The notes beneath the pieces are model-generated. The model had not been told where the DNA came from. It made no database searches and saw only the letters and a program-made list of their open reading frames with translations. DNA of 64,000 bases from Archangium sp. (lineage in GTDB: Bacteria > Myxococcota > Myxococcia > Myxococcales > Myxococcaceae): positions 1-64,000 of the forward strand of contig JAUXRX010000007.1 in assembly GCA_030681645.1 (NCBI GenBank). Direction: 5' to 3'. The translations under genes and the position numbers were made by a program. This document shows positions 9,281 to 19,700 of this stretch, piece after piece (the stretch's first letter is position 1; every line of letters starts with the position of its first letter).

Positions 9281-10561
9281 ATGGCCTCGCCCCTCTTCGC
9301 CTTCTTAGACACCGGCGTTCTGATTCATGGGCAGCGGATTGAGCAAGTCGACTGGCCGAAGCATCTCGGCGCTGACGAAGTGGTCCTCGTCCTGCCAATC
9401 ACGGTCATCAATGAGTTGGACAAGCTCAAGGACGGTGCGCAAGGGCGACTCTCGCGCGACCGTGCGCGCGACTTCCAGGCACGCTTCAAAACGTATGAGC
9501 ACGACGTGCTCAGTCAGACGGGCGCAAAAGTCCGCGATCGGGTGTGGCTACGTGTCCTGCCGGATGAACCTGTCGTTCGCGAAGGACTCGATCCCCTGGT
9601 CCAGGACGACCGCATCCTCAGCGCGCTTCTAGACTTCCAGGTGACGGCAAAGGGGCAGGTTGTGCTGGTCGCCCGAGACACGGGCATTCTGCTCAAGGCG
9701 CGCGCTCGTGGGATGAAGGCCGTGCGCCTCCCAGAGTCGCTTGAACGCCCCACGGAACCTGACGACGCCGAGCGGGAGTTTCTGAAGACCAAGCGGGAGC
9801 TAGACCGACTTCAGGCACGGCGTCCGAAGATCCGGATCCACCTCATGCAGGACGGCCGCGCGCTGGACAGCCCGGCCGTTGAGGTTCAGCTAGTGGTTCC
9901 TCGCTTCGCCCGGCCTCAGGATGTCGATCGCGAGGTGCGGGCCGAGAGGGAGAGATGCTTCGCCGGCTTTCCAATCCTGGGCGCCGGTCTGGTCTCTGGG
10001 CTTTTCTCGGCCGTTGGCGTGAGTCAGGAGGATCTCGGTCGGCATCTTGAGTTGTTTCGAAGCTATCTTCAGCAACTCGCTCTGGCGGAGCAGTCGCTCT
10101 GGCGGCGTGTTCCAGTGGCAATTGCAGTTGAGAACCAGGGTACCGCCCCCGCAAGCATGGTTGAGATCGACGTCGCCATTGAGGGCTCGCTCGCCTTTGC
10201 TTCTGCAGGGAGCGCGTCGGACGTGCCCGTGCGCCCCGTGCTGAAGCCTTCCCGCCCGCCGCTTCTGGGGCTAAGCGCTGAAGATGTGCTCCCTCTTGCG
10301 CCTAAAGGGGATATGTCGGTCGCACCGAAGGTTCAGCCCGAGACGGTCAGCTACAGGCTCAATGACCTGATGCACAACGTCTCGCTGCCGCTCGCGGCTT
10401 TTCACGTCGTACTGCCTCACCCCTGGACGAGGCACGGGTTCAGCCTCAGCCTCACTGTCCGTGTGGCCGAACTTGGTGATCCCAAACCCTGCGAGTTGAA
10501 CGTCCGAACGACCGTCCTCGCCGTCGAGCCTTTCCCATCGCTGCGCGAGACGGCCAGGTAG
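9281..10561 (+). CDS. PIN-domain protein with C-terminal beta-rich region
   Basis: A 426-aa protein whose first ~150 residues form a PIN nuclease-like domain. Acidic positions are in FLDTGVLIH, ITVINELDKLK, VQDDRILSALL and VARDTGILLKARA, in the order expected for the metal site of PIN ribonucleases. A charged helical linker follows (REFLKTKRELDRLQ). The C-terminal half is beta-rich, with a CARDB-like patch (VAIAVENQGTAPASMVEIDVAI). An alternative GTG at 9269 would add four residues; the ATG at 9281 gives the cleaner PIN N-terminus. It is the last intact gene before the putative island junction. No antitoxin-like partner is seen next to it, so a toxin-antitoxin role is not supported. Confidence 0.7.
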   Translation: MASPLFAFLDTGVLIHGQRIEQVDWPKHLGADEVVLVLPITVINELDKLKDGAQGRLSRDRARDFQARFKTYEHDVLSQTGAKVRDRVWLRVLPDEPVVREGLDPLVQDDRILSALLDFQVTAKGQVVLVARDTGILLKARARGMKAVRLPESLERPTEPDDAEREFLKTKRELDRLQARRPKIRIHLMQDGRALDSPAVEVQLVVPRFARPQDVDREVRAERERCFAGFPILGAGLVSGLFSAVGVSQEDLGRHLELFRSYLQQLALAEQSLWRRVPVAIAVENQGTAPASMVEIDVAIEGSLAFASAGSASDVPVRPVLKPSRPPLLGLSAEDVLPLAPKGDMSVAPKVQPETVSYRLNDLMHNVSLPLAAFHVVLPHPWTRHGFSLSLTVRVAELGDPKPCELNVRTTVLAVEPFPSLRETAR

Positions 10562-10782
10562 CGACGCTCCGCTCCGTTTCTGGAGGCCCCGTGGCTGGCG
10601 CCGTGAGGCGGCACAGGGGTACCGGTGCTTTCCCATGTGCCTCCATGTGCCCCAACTACGTCGTCTTGGTCGGATCCAGACCGATCACGACGGCACTACG
10701 CGGAGGGCCGGGTCGAGACGTTTCACAGGGATGCTGGGCAAGCACTCGACCTCGTTGAGAGATCTTCTCCCCGCTGCGCGTC

Positions 10783-10805
10783 TTCGATTCCCGGCGCCTC
10801 CACTA
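10783..10805 (+). other. Putative att site: 3' end of a tRNA or tmRNA gene
   Basis: The block TTCGATTCCCGGCGCCTCCA continues into CTA and looks like the T-loop, 3' T-stem and acceptor end of a tRNA or tmRNA. The sequence just before it (gcgcgtc) does not pair with the 3' T-stem, and no 5' half lies upstream, so it is a fragment and not a gene. Such fragments are left at the far junction when an integrase recombines into the 3' end of a tRNA or ssrA gene. A terminator follows immediately, as it would behind the original gene. The intact copy and the integrase would be to the left, outside the window. Confidence 0.4.
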
Positions 10806-10808
10806 CTT

Positions 10809-10838
10809 AACCGCCCGCACGCAGTTGGGGCGGTTTTG
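10809..10838 (+). terminator. Rho-independent terminator-like hairpin
   Basis: The arms aaccgccc and gggcggtt pair perfectly around an 11-nt loop and are followed by a T-containing stretch (ttttgtcgttttt). It lies a few bases after the tRNA/tmRNA-like fragment. It may once have ended that RNA gene; it could also help stop transcription from the PIN gene. Confidence 0.55.
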
Positions 10839-10857
10839 TCGTTTTTGGAGGGTGATT

Positions 10858-11289
10858 TCAGGGGCCCGTGGGCTTGAATCCAGTCACCGGGTTCCACTGC
10901 CAGAGCACCTCGGTGTCGACGGGCTTTTTTCCCTCGACCCGCTGAGAGGAATGCTGAACCGCCTGGAGCACTCCCTTCGCGTCGAGAGAAAACACGACCC
11001 ACACCCGGTTCATCGTCTTTGCGTCGATGCGCCAGGCGCGCTGCTCGAACCTGGAGACCAGGTGCCAGCCATCGGGGTAGCGCTTCTCTACGCCGACGTA
11101 CCACTGCTCGAAGTTACGGTTGTCCGCGGTGCCGCCCGCCGTTCGGGTCAACCGCCACTCGTCGCCATTGGGCGCCTTGAGCATTGCCTCGTCGCGAGAG
11201 GTGATCCACTGCTCGCCGTTCTTCGTCGACAGCGTCTCGGCCTCGGGGGCCAGCGACAACAAGGTGACGACGACCATCGCCCAATTCAT
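10858..11289 (-). CDS. Small exported protein of unknown function
   Basis: A 143-aa protein starting with a short hydrophobic signal-like segment (MNWAMVVVTLLSLAPEA). The frame continues upstream, but the ATG at 11289 has a clear AGGAG ribosome site about 6 nt before it, so the short form is chosen. The mature part is beta-rich and aromatic, with no Cys and no recognised catalytic motif (WQWNPVTGFKPTGP at the end). It lies 172 bp downstream of the GH43 gene on the same strand and may be cotranscribed. Function unknown. Confidence 0.6.
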   Translation of the reverse strand: MNWAMVVVTLLSLAPEAETLSTKNGEQWITSRDEAMLKAPNGDEWRLTRTAGGTADNRNFEQWYVGVEKRYPDGWHLVSRFEQRAWRIDAKTMNRVWVVFSLDAKGVLQAVQHSSQRVEGKKPVDTEVLWQWNPVTGFKPTGP

Positions 11290-11461
11290 GTGCTCTCCTG
11301 GTTGAACAACGTCGAGCGGGCCACTCCCGGTTCCCCGGCGAGTGTAGACCCGCGAGGTGCTCGTCGGCTGAGTCGTGGTCTCGGGTGCGCCCGTGGAGCC
11401 GAGACGGCATCGGTTCAGCTGCGCCACCGACGAGCGGCTGTCCTTCGAAATGGGCGCGATC

Positions 11462-13120
11462 CTAGGGGAGCGGCTGCGAACCGCGGGACGGTGCGCTGAT
11501 CATGTTCGGCCAGCCGTTGGCGAAGCCGAGCCGATCGACGAGCACCAATCGCCCTGGAGGCTGGCCCACGTTCGCCGCTTGCCACGCGTGGTAAACGTGC
11601 ACCCAGTCGCCGCGCGGCCCCCGCACGATGGACCCGTGACCCGGCCCCGCCCACGCGCCGCGCGTCACCAGGATCGGCGGCCCGTGCCTGGTGAAGGGGC
11701 CCGTGGGTGACGTCGCCCGCGCCACGCCCACTGCGTAGGCCGTCGAGGCGTAGCCGTTCGCGCTGTAGAACAGGTAGTAGGAGCCGCCCTCGTAGATCAT
11801 CCACGGGGCTTCGATCAGCGACCCTTCCCACGAGAGCGTGTTGGTGAGCAGCGTGGTCGCCGTGCCGGTCAACGAGAGCCCGTCAGCCGAGAGCGGCTGG
11901 ATGCGGATGGGCGTGTTCTGGCCGATCGCGTTCCCGTCGGGCTTCCACAGCAGGTAGTTCTGCCCCGTCGGCGCGCGGAAGAAGTGCGCGTCGATGACTC
12001 CCGGGCTGCCGGTCTGGAGCAGCGGCTGCGACTGCGCGGTGTACGGCCCCGCCGGGTTGCTCGCCGTCGCGGTGCCGATGGCGAAGATGCCGTTGGTGTG
12101 CCGCGCGCTGAAGTACGCCACGTAGGTGTTGCCCACCTTGTGCAGCTCCGGCGCCCAGAAGTCGCGCGCCGCCCATGCCGGAATCGCCGTGGACGCCAGC
12201 ACGTGGCCGATGGAGGTCCAGCGCACCAGATCCGTCGAGCGCCGCAGCGGGTATTTGTTCGCGCCGCCGCCGGTGCACGCCATGTAATAGGTGTTCCCGT
12301 CCTTGAGCACGCCCGGGTCCGGGCAGTCGACCTCGACCACCGGGTTCTCGTACAGGCCTCCGCACTGCGTGTAGCGGAGCGCGACCTCGCAGCTGTTGCT
12401 CCCCAGGAATGTCGGCCCCCAACCGTTGCTGAGCTGCGCGACCGAGTCGCTGCCTGTGGCCCTGCACACGCCATCCCAGGTGACCGTGTCGGCCACGTCG
12501 TCGAAGTCGGCGGGATGCGCGGGCGCTCGCATCCACGTGTCGCCATAGTGAATGCGCGTCTGGCAGCTCGCCGGCGGGGCGCTCGGACAGGAGCCGGCTT
12601 GATCGAGCGCGATGACACAACCGCTGCGCCCGGAGAAGACCGGCCGCCAGCCGTTCGAGAGCGTGGCGATCGAGTTGCCTGAGGCGTCTTGCACGCAGGA
12701 GCCGTCCCAGGTCACCACGCCCGCCGCGTCGTCGTAGTCAGCCGGGTGGTTCGGCCCGCGCAGCCAGGCAGCGCCGTAGGTGATGCGGGTCGTGCACGGC
12801 GTGGTCGTGCCGCCACCTCCGCCCGTTGCAGCGCCGCCGCCTGTTGCAGCGCCGCCGCCTGTCGCGGCGCCGCCGCCCGTTGCAGCGCCGCCGCCCGTTG
12901 CAGTGCCGCCTCCGGTCGGATCGCCGCCGCCGGTTGCAGTGCCACCGCCGGTCGCGGAGCCACCGCCAGTCGCGGAACCACCGCCAGTCGAATCACCGCC
13001 ACCGGTCGCTACACCGCCTCCTGCCGCGGAGCCGCCACCCGCACCAGCGTCCTCCTCGTCGATGGGCCCCCCACCGCAGGAGGACAACACCGCCACCAGA
13101 ATCACCGCGAAGCGCGTCAT
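11462..13120 (-). CDS. GH43-family glycosidase lipoprotein with duplicated N-terminal module
   Basis: A 552-aa predicted lipoprotein; the lipobox VLSSC gives Cys15. Residues ~26-107 are a Gly-rich linker made of TGGG-type units. Two copies of a ~65-aa module follow (ITYGAAWLRGP... and IHYGDTWMRAP..., each with HPADYDD/HPADFDD, VTWDG and LSNGW). Residues ~256-552 are a five-bladed GH43 domain. The three acidic residues are recognisable in CPDPGVL (general base), VIDAHFF (modulator) and SLIEAPWMIYE (general acid). GH43 enzymes cut arabinan, xylan-side-chain or galactan bonds; the substrate here is open. It is probably anchored in the outer membrane. The start ATG follows directly from the signal peptide. 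Confidence 0.85.
   Translation of the reverse strand: MTRFAVILVAVLSSCGGGPIDEEDAGAGGGSAAGGGVATGGGDSTGGGSATGGGSATGGGTATGGGDPTGGGTATGGGAATGGGAATGGGAATGGGAATGGGGGTTTPCTTRITYGAAWLRGPNHPADYDDAAGVVTWDGSCVQDASGNSIATLSNGWRPVFSGRSGCVIALDQAGSCPSAPPASCQTRIHYGDTWMRAPAHPADFDDVADTVTWDGVCRATGSDSVAQLSNGWGPTFLGSNSCEVALRYTQCGGLYENPVVEVDCPDPGVLKDGNTYYMACTGGGANKYPLRRSTDLVRWTSIGHVLASTAIPAWAARDFWAPELHKVGNTYVAYFSARHTNGIFAIGTATASNPAGPYTAQSQPLLQTGSPGVIDAHFFRAPTGQNYLLWKPDGNAIGQNTPIRIQPLSADGLSLTGTATTLLTNTLSWEGSLIEAPWMIYEGGSYYLFYSANGYASTAYAVGVARATSPTGPFTRHGPPILVTRGAWAGPGHGSIVRGPRGDWVHVYHAWQAANVGQPPGRLVLVDRLGFANGWPNMISAPSRGSQPLP
12822..13015 (-). repeat. 18-bp GC-rich tandem repeat coding for the Gly-rich linker
   Basis: About ten imperfect 18-bp units (plus-strand core gcagcgccgccgcctgtt) encode TGGGAA-type hexapeptides of the GH43 lipoprotein linker. 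Because the unit length is a multiple of three, copy-number change would lengthen or shorten the linker and keep the frame. Confidence 0.75.
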
Positions 13121-13775
13121 GCGGACGATCTACGCGTCCTTCACCTCCGCGCCGAGGTGAGCCTCCGGGCGCTGACGCCATGGCGTGACACGCGAGGTCG
13201 GCTCCGGGAGGAGGCTCGGCCACCCAGCCCGCAAGGCCGACCCGCTGTGGCTGCACTGCCATGCCGATCGCCACCCTCGAGCTTGCCCGGAATAGACCTG
13301 TCGCGGACATGTACCTCCGGCGAGTTGCACAGCGGTTCTTCAAAGGTGAGCGCGTTGACCTCGGACCACGCCGCGCTCCGGTCGACCACTCTCTCGTTTT
13401 CGGAGTTCGGCTTTCGACGCGAACAAGGGTTGCGCGCCTGGCCCCCGGCCCACCCCCGCGGTCAATGTGAGCGACCTGACTCCGCTCGCGGGTCCGCCAG
13501 TGCTGCCGTTCTCCGGGCCGGTTCACCGCGAGTTGCGTTGACGAGACCTCGTCGCTGCTCTGACTCACCACCCGGTCGACCAGCGTCTGCACCCAGGTCG
13601 GGCTGCCCTTCGGCCTCTGCGTGTGACGCGCCGACGGTACGAGCCAAGCGTGCCAGCGGGTCAGAGGCGGGACGCCTGCATCAACATCGCGAGGGCCGCC
13701 GGGCCAGTCAGCGCTTCAAAGCTGCTGGGAACTCGGTAACGTGGGGCGTCTGAGGCGGGACAACGGGGGCGGGGA
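13121..13775. other. 655-bp intergenic region between GH43 and the Tc toxin
   Basis: No intact gene is supported here. The only recognisable coding remnant is a GH81-like scrap at 13345-13385, given separately. Open frames in the region have no family motifs. The promoters of the divergent GH43 and Tc genes should lie in it, but no convincing -35/-10 pair was found. Confidence 0.5.
13345..13385 (-). pseudogene. Relic of a GH81 gene: 41-bp exact copy of the 3' part of the GH81 gene
   Basis: These 41 bases are identical to 34568-34608, which lie in the 3' end of the GH81 endoglucanase gene. On the minus strand both encode DRSAAWSEVNALT in the same frame. The flanks do not match, so only a scrap survives. 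It may be the remains of a duplicated or exchanged GH81 gene next to the GH43 gene. Chance identity over 41 bases is not plausible. Confidence 0.65.
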
Positions 13776-16700
13776 ATGATGGCGACGGGCAAGCGGGGGC
13801 CTGAACCGAGGAGTGAGTCGACCGAGGGCGCGAAGGAACCAACCTTCCCGGCATTGGCTCCTTCACTCGCCTTGCCCAAAGGCGGCGGGGCCATTCGGGG
13901 AATGGGAGAGAAGTTCGCCGCAAACCCAGTCACCGGCACCGGAAGGATGACGGTGCCGGTGCCCACGAGTCCGGGACGCGGAAATTTCGGACCACAGCTC
14001 TCACTTTCCTACGATTCGGGCGCAGGCAATGGACCCTTCGGCTTCGGCTGGGCCCTCTCGCTGCCCTCTGTGACGCGAAAGACTGAAAAAGGACTTCCTC
14101 GGTACGACGACGCTGGCGAGTCAGATGTCTACTTGCTCTCGGGCGCCGAAGATCTCGTTCCAGAGCTCGCGGGCCAGGCGCGCTTCGAAGAGACGCGAGG
14201 AGACTACCTCGTTCATCGCTACCGGCCGCGCATTGAGGGCCTCTTCGCGCGCATCGAACGCTGGACACACGCAACCACTCAGGCAATCCACTGGCGGTCG
14301 ATCTCGAAGGAGAACATCACCAGCCTCTATGGGAACTCCTCCTCGTCGCGCATCGAAGACGGCAAGCGCGTCTTCAGCTGGCTCCTGAGCGAGAGCTACG
14401 ACGACAAGGGCAACGCGATCTTCTACGAATACGCTGCGGAGAATGACGCTGGCGTCGACAAGACGCTCGCCAACGAGCGCAACCGCGCTCGCGGCGCGGC
14501 TCGCTACCTCAAGCGAGTGAAGTACGGAAACCGCACCTCGACGCTGGCGCCGAACAACTGGGTCAACGACGGCTGGCTCTTCGAGCTGGTCCTCGACTAC
14601 GAGGAAGGGCACTCCGAGGCGCTCGCTGCCAGCGACCCGCCGCGGGTGCGCGCGGCTTCAACGGGCGCGGGGCCGTGGTCCGTTCGGCCGGACCCGTTCT
14701 CCTCACACCGCGCTGGCTTCGAGGTTCGCACGTACCGGCGTTGCCGCCGCATGCTGATGTTCCACCACTTCGCGGCACTCGGCGCGACGCCCTGTCTCGT
14801 GCGCAGTCTCGAGCTCGACTATGCCGACCTCAGCTACGCAGGTCAGCCCGCCATCGACGCTGAGCTCGCGCACCCCGGCAGCACACGCTTCGCTTCGTTC
14901 ATCGTCTCGATGCAGCAAGCAGGGTACGTGCGCGACGGCGCTGACACCTACGTGCGCAAGACGCAGCCACGCGTCGAGTTCGAGTACAGCAAGGCACGTC
15001 TTCAAGACGACGTCCGCACGCTCGCCCCAGGAGCGCTGGAGAATCTCCCCATCGGAATCGATGGCCGCGCGTACCAATGGGTCGACCTCGATGGAGAAGG
15101 CCTCTCCGGTGTCCTGACCGAACAAGGTGGCGCGTGGTTCTACAAGCGGAACCTCGGCGAGGGACGATTCGGGCCAGCGCGGGCGGTTCCCTCGCGGCCT
15201 TCGGTGTTTCCGCTCACTGGCGGCGGTACGCAGCTGCTCGACCTCTCGGGCAACGGGCAACTCGACGTGGTGTCTTTCGGAACCGCGACTCCGGGGTTCT
15301 TTCAGCGCACCCAGGACGAGTGCTGGGAGGAATTCCGAACCTTCAAGTCACTCCCCAGGCTGCGTTGGGATGACCCGCGGCTCCGCTTCGTCGACCTCGA
15401 TGGGGACGGGCGCGCGGACATTCTCATCGCCGAAGACAATGTCTTCGATTGGCATTCCTCCCTCGGCGACCAGGGCTTTACGTCCGCGCTGCGCGTGACG
15501 CAGCCGCGCGACGAAGAGCTGGGGCCACGGCTCGTCTTCAACGACGCCACCGAGTCCGTCTTCCTGGCGGACTTCTGCGGCGACGGCTTGACCGATCTGG
15601 TGCGAGTCCGCTCGAGCGAGGTCTGCTACTGGCCCAACCTCGGCTACGGACGCTTCGGGCCGAAGGTGACGCTCGACAACTCCCCGGCCTTCGACAGCGT
15701 CGACCAATTCGATCCGCGCCGCATTCGACTCGCAGACATCGATGGCAGCGGTGCGACCGACATCATCTACCTGCACCGCGACGGCGCGCGCGTCTACTTC
15801 AACCAGTCGGGCAACCGGCTCACCGGCGCGAAGGTGTTGCACGCGCTGCCTCCGGGTACTCCGCTTCATTCGGTGATGACGGCCGACCTTCTCGGCAATG
15901 GCACTGCGTGTCTGGTTTGGAGCTCGCCGCTGCCTGGCGATGCGCTCGTTCCGGTTCGATACCTCGATTTGATGGGCGGCCAGAAACCGCATCTGCTCAC
16001 GACGACTCGCAACAACCTCGGCGCCGAGACCACCGTCGAGTACGCGTCGTCGACCCGGTTCTACCTGGCCGACAAAGCTGCCGGCACGCCGTGGGTGACG
16101 AAGCTGCCCTACCCGGTGCACGTGGTGACGAGGGTGACGACCCACGACGCGGTGACCCAGAACCGCTTCGCCACCCGGTACAGCTATCACCATGGCCATT
16201 TCGACGGCGGGGAGCGTGAGTTCCGCGGCTTCGGCCGTGTGGATTCGTTCGACACCGAGGAGTACTCGTCGTTCGCACAGCTGCCGGCCCCCATCAGCGA
16301 CCTGGCATCGCATGTGCCTCCGGTGCTCACGAAGACCTGGTTCCACACGGGCATCTGCGCCGGGCGCGATGTCTCGCGTCACCTCGCGACGGAGTACTAC
16401 GCGGCCCCGGGACTCTCGGACAGCGTGCTGCCTGGTGGATTGACGGTCGAGGAAGAGGCTGAGGCCTGCCGTGCCCTCAAGGGCAGCATGCTGCGGCAGG
16501 AAGTCTACGCGCTCGACGGCAGCCCCCGGGCCGCGACGCCGTACACGGTGGTGGAGCAGAGCTTCACCCTGAAGGCGTTGCAGCGTAAGACCGATAACCG
16601 CCACGGGGTCTTCTTCGCGCACCCGCGCGAGGCGCTGACTCAGCACTACGAAAGAAACGCTGACGATCCGCGCGTCGTCCACACACTGACGCTGGACGTC

Positions 16701-19700
16701 GACGGCTTTGGCAACGTGCGAAAGGCACTCTCCGTCGGGTATGGGCGACGAAAGGAAGACTCCAGCCTCACTGCGGCCGACAAGACCAGGCAGTCGCAGC
16801 GTCTGCTGACATACACGGAAGCCGCTTTCACCAACGCCGTCGAGACGGACGATGCATGGCGAACGCCGCTCCCAGCCGCGATTCGAACCTGGGAGTTGAC
16901 GGGCTTCGCTCCCACTTCCGGCGCACGCTTCAGCGTCTCCGAGTGGGTCGACGGCAATTTCGCACTGCTGAATTCCGCGCAGCCCGTCGAGTACACCGCC
17001 ACCCCCGATCCGCTGCAGCCCCAGAAGCGGCCCATCGAAGACGTGCGCACCCTGTACCGCGCGAATGACCTGTCGGCGCTCTTGGCGGCGGGCGTGCTGG
17101 AATCGCGTGCGCTTCCGGGAGAATCCTTCAAGCTCGCGCTGACCTCCTCGCTCGTCAGCGCCGTCTTCGCGAGCAAGCTGCCCAATCCGGGTGCGGTGCT
17201 CGAGGCCACCGGTGCTGATGGCGGCGGGTACGCCCTCATGGACGGAGCCTGGTGGCTGCACGCCGGGCGCCCGTACTTCGACGCCGGAGCTGGCGCCTCG
17301 ACGCCAGCGGTCGAGTTGGCGTTCGCGCAGCAGCACTTCTTCACGCCTCACAGCACGACGGACGCCTTCGGCGAACGTACGACGATCGAGTACGACGCGT
17401 TCAGTCTTCTCCCCACGGGCGTGCGCGACGCGCTGGACAATGAGGTGCGGGCTGAGAACGACTACCGCGTGCTGCAGCCGTGGCAAGTCACCGACGCCAA
17501 CGGCAACCGTACCGCTGCCGCGTTCGATGCTCTCGGGCTCGTGGTGGCCACCGCAGTGCGCGGGAAAGCCAACGCCAACGAAGGCGACGAGCTGTCCGGC
17601 TTCAGCGAACAGCCGACGCTCGATGAGCTCCGCGCCTTCATCGCCGCGCCAGCGGCAGAGGCCGCGTCACTCCTCGGGCAGGCCACTTCACGGTTGGTCT
17701 ACGACGTCGACCGGTTTGCGCGTTGTGGTCAACCCGCGTTCGTCGCGACGCTGGCCCGAGAGACACATCTTCACCCGGCCAACGCCAACGACACGGCCAT
17801 TCAGATCAGCTTCTCCTTCTCTGATGGCTTCGGCCGCGAGGTGCAGAAGAAGGTGCAGGCGGAACCGGGCATCGCGCGGACTCGCGCTTCACCCGTGTTG
17901 CTGCCGTCAGGTGACCTTGCCCCCGGGCCGCTGCAGCCGGGCACCTCGACACACGATCAACGCTGGGTGGGCACCGGGCGCGTGGTGTTCAACAACAAGG
18001 GCAAACCGGTGAAACAGCACGAACCCTTCTTCAGCGCGACGCACCTCTGCGAAGAAGAGTCGGAAGTGACGGACACCGGCGTCAGCCCCGTTCTTTTCTA
18101 CGATCCAGTCGGCCGCGTGGTCGCCACGCTGCACCCCAATCACGCCTACGAGAAGGTCGTCTTCGACAACTGGCGTCAGGCGACGTGGGACGCGAATGAC
18201 ACGAGCTCGCTCGACCCACGCACTGATCCTGACATCGCCGGGTTCGTCGCGAGGTACTTCGAGGCCCAGCCTGCGGGTTGGCAGACCTGGGCGCAAAGAC
18301 AGCTACACGCCGACACCGTGTCGAAGACTCGAGCGCACGCTGAGACGCCGAGCCTGGCCTGGCTCGACGTGCAGGGGCGCGTCTTCTTGACGGTGGCCGA
18401 CGACGGCACGGTGAAGCTCGCGACGCGCGTCGACTACGACATCGAAGGCAACGAACGCGCCGTCAGCGATGCGCTGGGTCGCGTCGTCGTGAAGTACGAC
18501 TACGACCTGCTGGGCAGCCGGCTGCACCAGGCCACCATGGAGGCTGGGGAGAGGTGGACTCTCGACGACGCCGCGGGCAAGCCGCTTCGCTCATGGGATT
18601 CTCGCGGCTTCGCGCGGCGAATGACCTACGACGAGCTGAGGCGGCCCACGGGGCTTCATGTCACCGAGGCAGGCGTCGAGAGACTCGCGGAGAAAGTCAT
18701 CTACGGCGAGTCGCTGGGCGCCAGCGCGGCGGCCACCAACCACCGCACGCGCGTCCTCAAGAGCTTCGATGCTGCCGGAGTCGTCACCAGCGAGGCGTTC
18801 GACTTCAAAGGCAATGCCCTCGCCAGCAGCCGCGCCATGGCCGTCGAGTACAAAGCCGCGCTCGATTGGAGTGCCTCCCCCGCGCTCGACGAAGTCCTTG
18901 GCTCCTCTACCGCCTGGGACGCACTGAACCGGCCATTCACCGTCACTTCACCCGATGGCAGCATCTACTCGCCGACGTTCAACGAAGCCGGCCTGCTGGA
19001 GTCGATCGACGTCAGGCTGCGCGGCGCATCGACTCCGACGCCCGTCGTGGTGCGCCTCGCGTACGACGCCAGGGGCCGGAGGGAAGCCATCGGCTACGCG
19101 AATGGCGCCACCACCGAGTACACCTATGACGCCGAGACTCTTCGCCTCACGCGGCTCCGCACGACGCGCCCGGGCAATGCAGACACGCTGGTGAGCCAGC
19201 TGTTTGCCAGCGGCTCGCTCGTACAAGATTTGAGTTATTCGTACGACGCCGTCGGCAACATCACCAGGCTCGCCGACGCCGCGCTGAAGACGCAATACAA
19301 CAGCGGCGCCATCGCACCGGAGTGCGCCTACACCTACGACGCGCTCTACCGGCTCATCGAGGCCACGGGCCGCGAGTCGATCGGGCAGACTGAGCTCGCG
19401 CCGACTTTCGGGAATCCGCGCGACTTCCCCTTTCTGGGAAGCGCCCTGAGCCCCAATGACTTGCAGGCGTTGAGGCGCTTCACCGAGTCCTACGTCTACG
19501 ACGACGCCGGCAACATGCGGACGCTCGCCCACGCCGTCTCTGGAGGCGGTTGGACGCGTCACTTCACCTACGAAGAGCACAGCCAACTCGAGGCCGGGCA
19601 GTTCAACAACCGGCTCTCCAGCACGACGGTCAACGCCGTCACCGTCACGTCCGCCTACGACGTTCACGGCAACATGCTCGCCTTGCCGCACGTCGCCAGC

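Larger units (their letters stand above)
10562..10857. other. Intergenic region holding the island junction
   Basis: About 300 bases without a supported gene. It contains a tRNA/tmRNA-like 3' fragment (10783-10805) and an adjacent hairpin terminator (10809-10838), described separately. The rest shows no promoter, gene or array that I can support. Short open frames here have no recognisable motifs. Confidence 0.5.

Noticed and set aside
10625..10805. Complete tRNA or tmRNA gene
   Set aside because: Only the 3' end is recognisable. The T-stem partner, anticodon or tag region and the 5' acceptor strand are missing.
12826..13010. CRISPR-like array
   Set aside because: The 18-bp units are contiguous without spacers and code for the Gly-rich linker of the GH43 lipoprotein.
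13727..13753. ECF-sigma-like promoter GGGAACT ... CGTCTGA before the Tc B-C gene
   Set aside because: The spacer is about 13 bases, shorter than the usual 15-17, and there is no second example in the window.
15348..17486. Minus-strand open frame of 712 codons
   Set aside because: It is antisense to the Tc B-C gene and has no family motifs.
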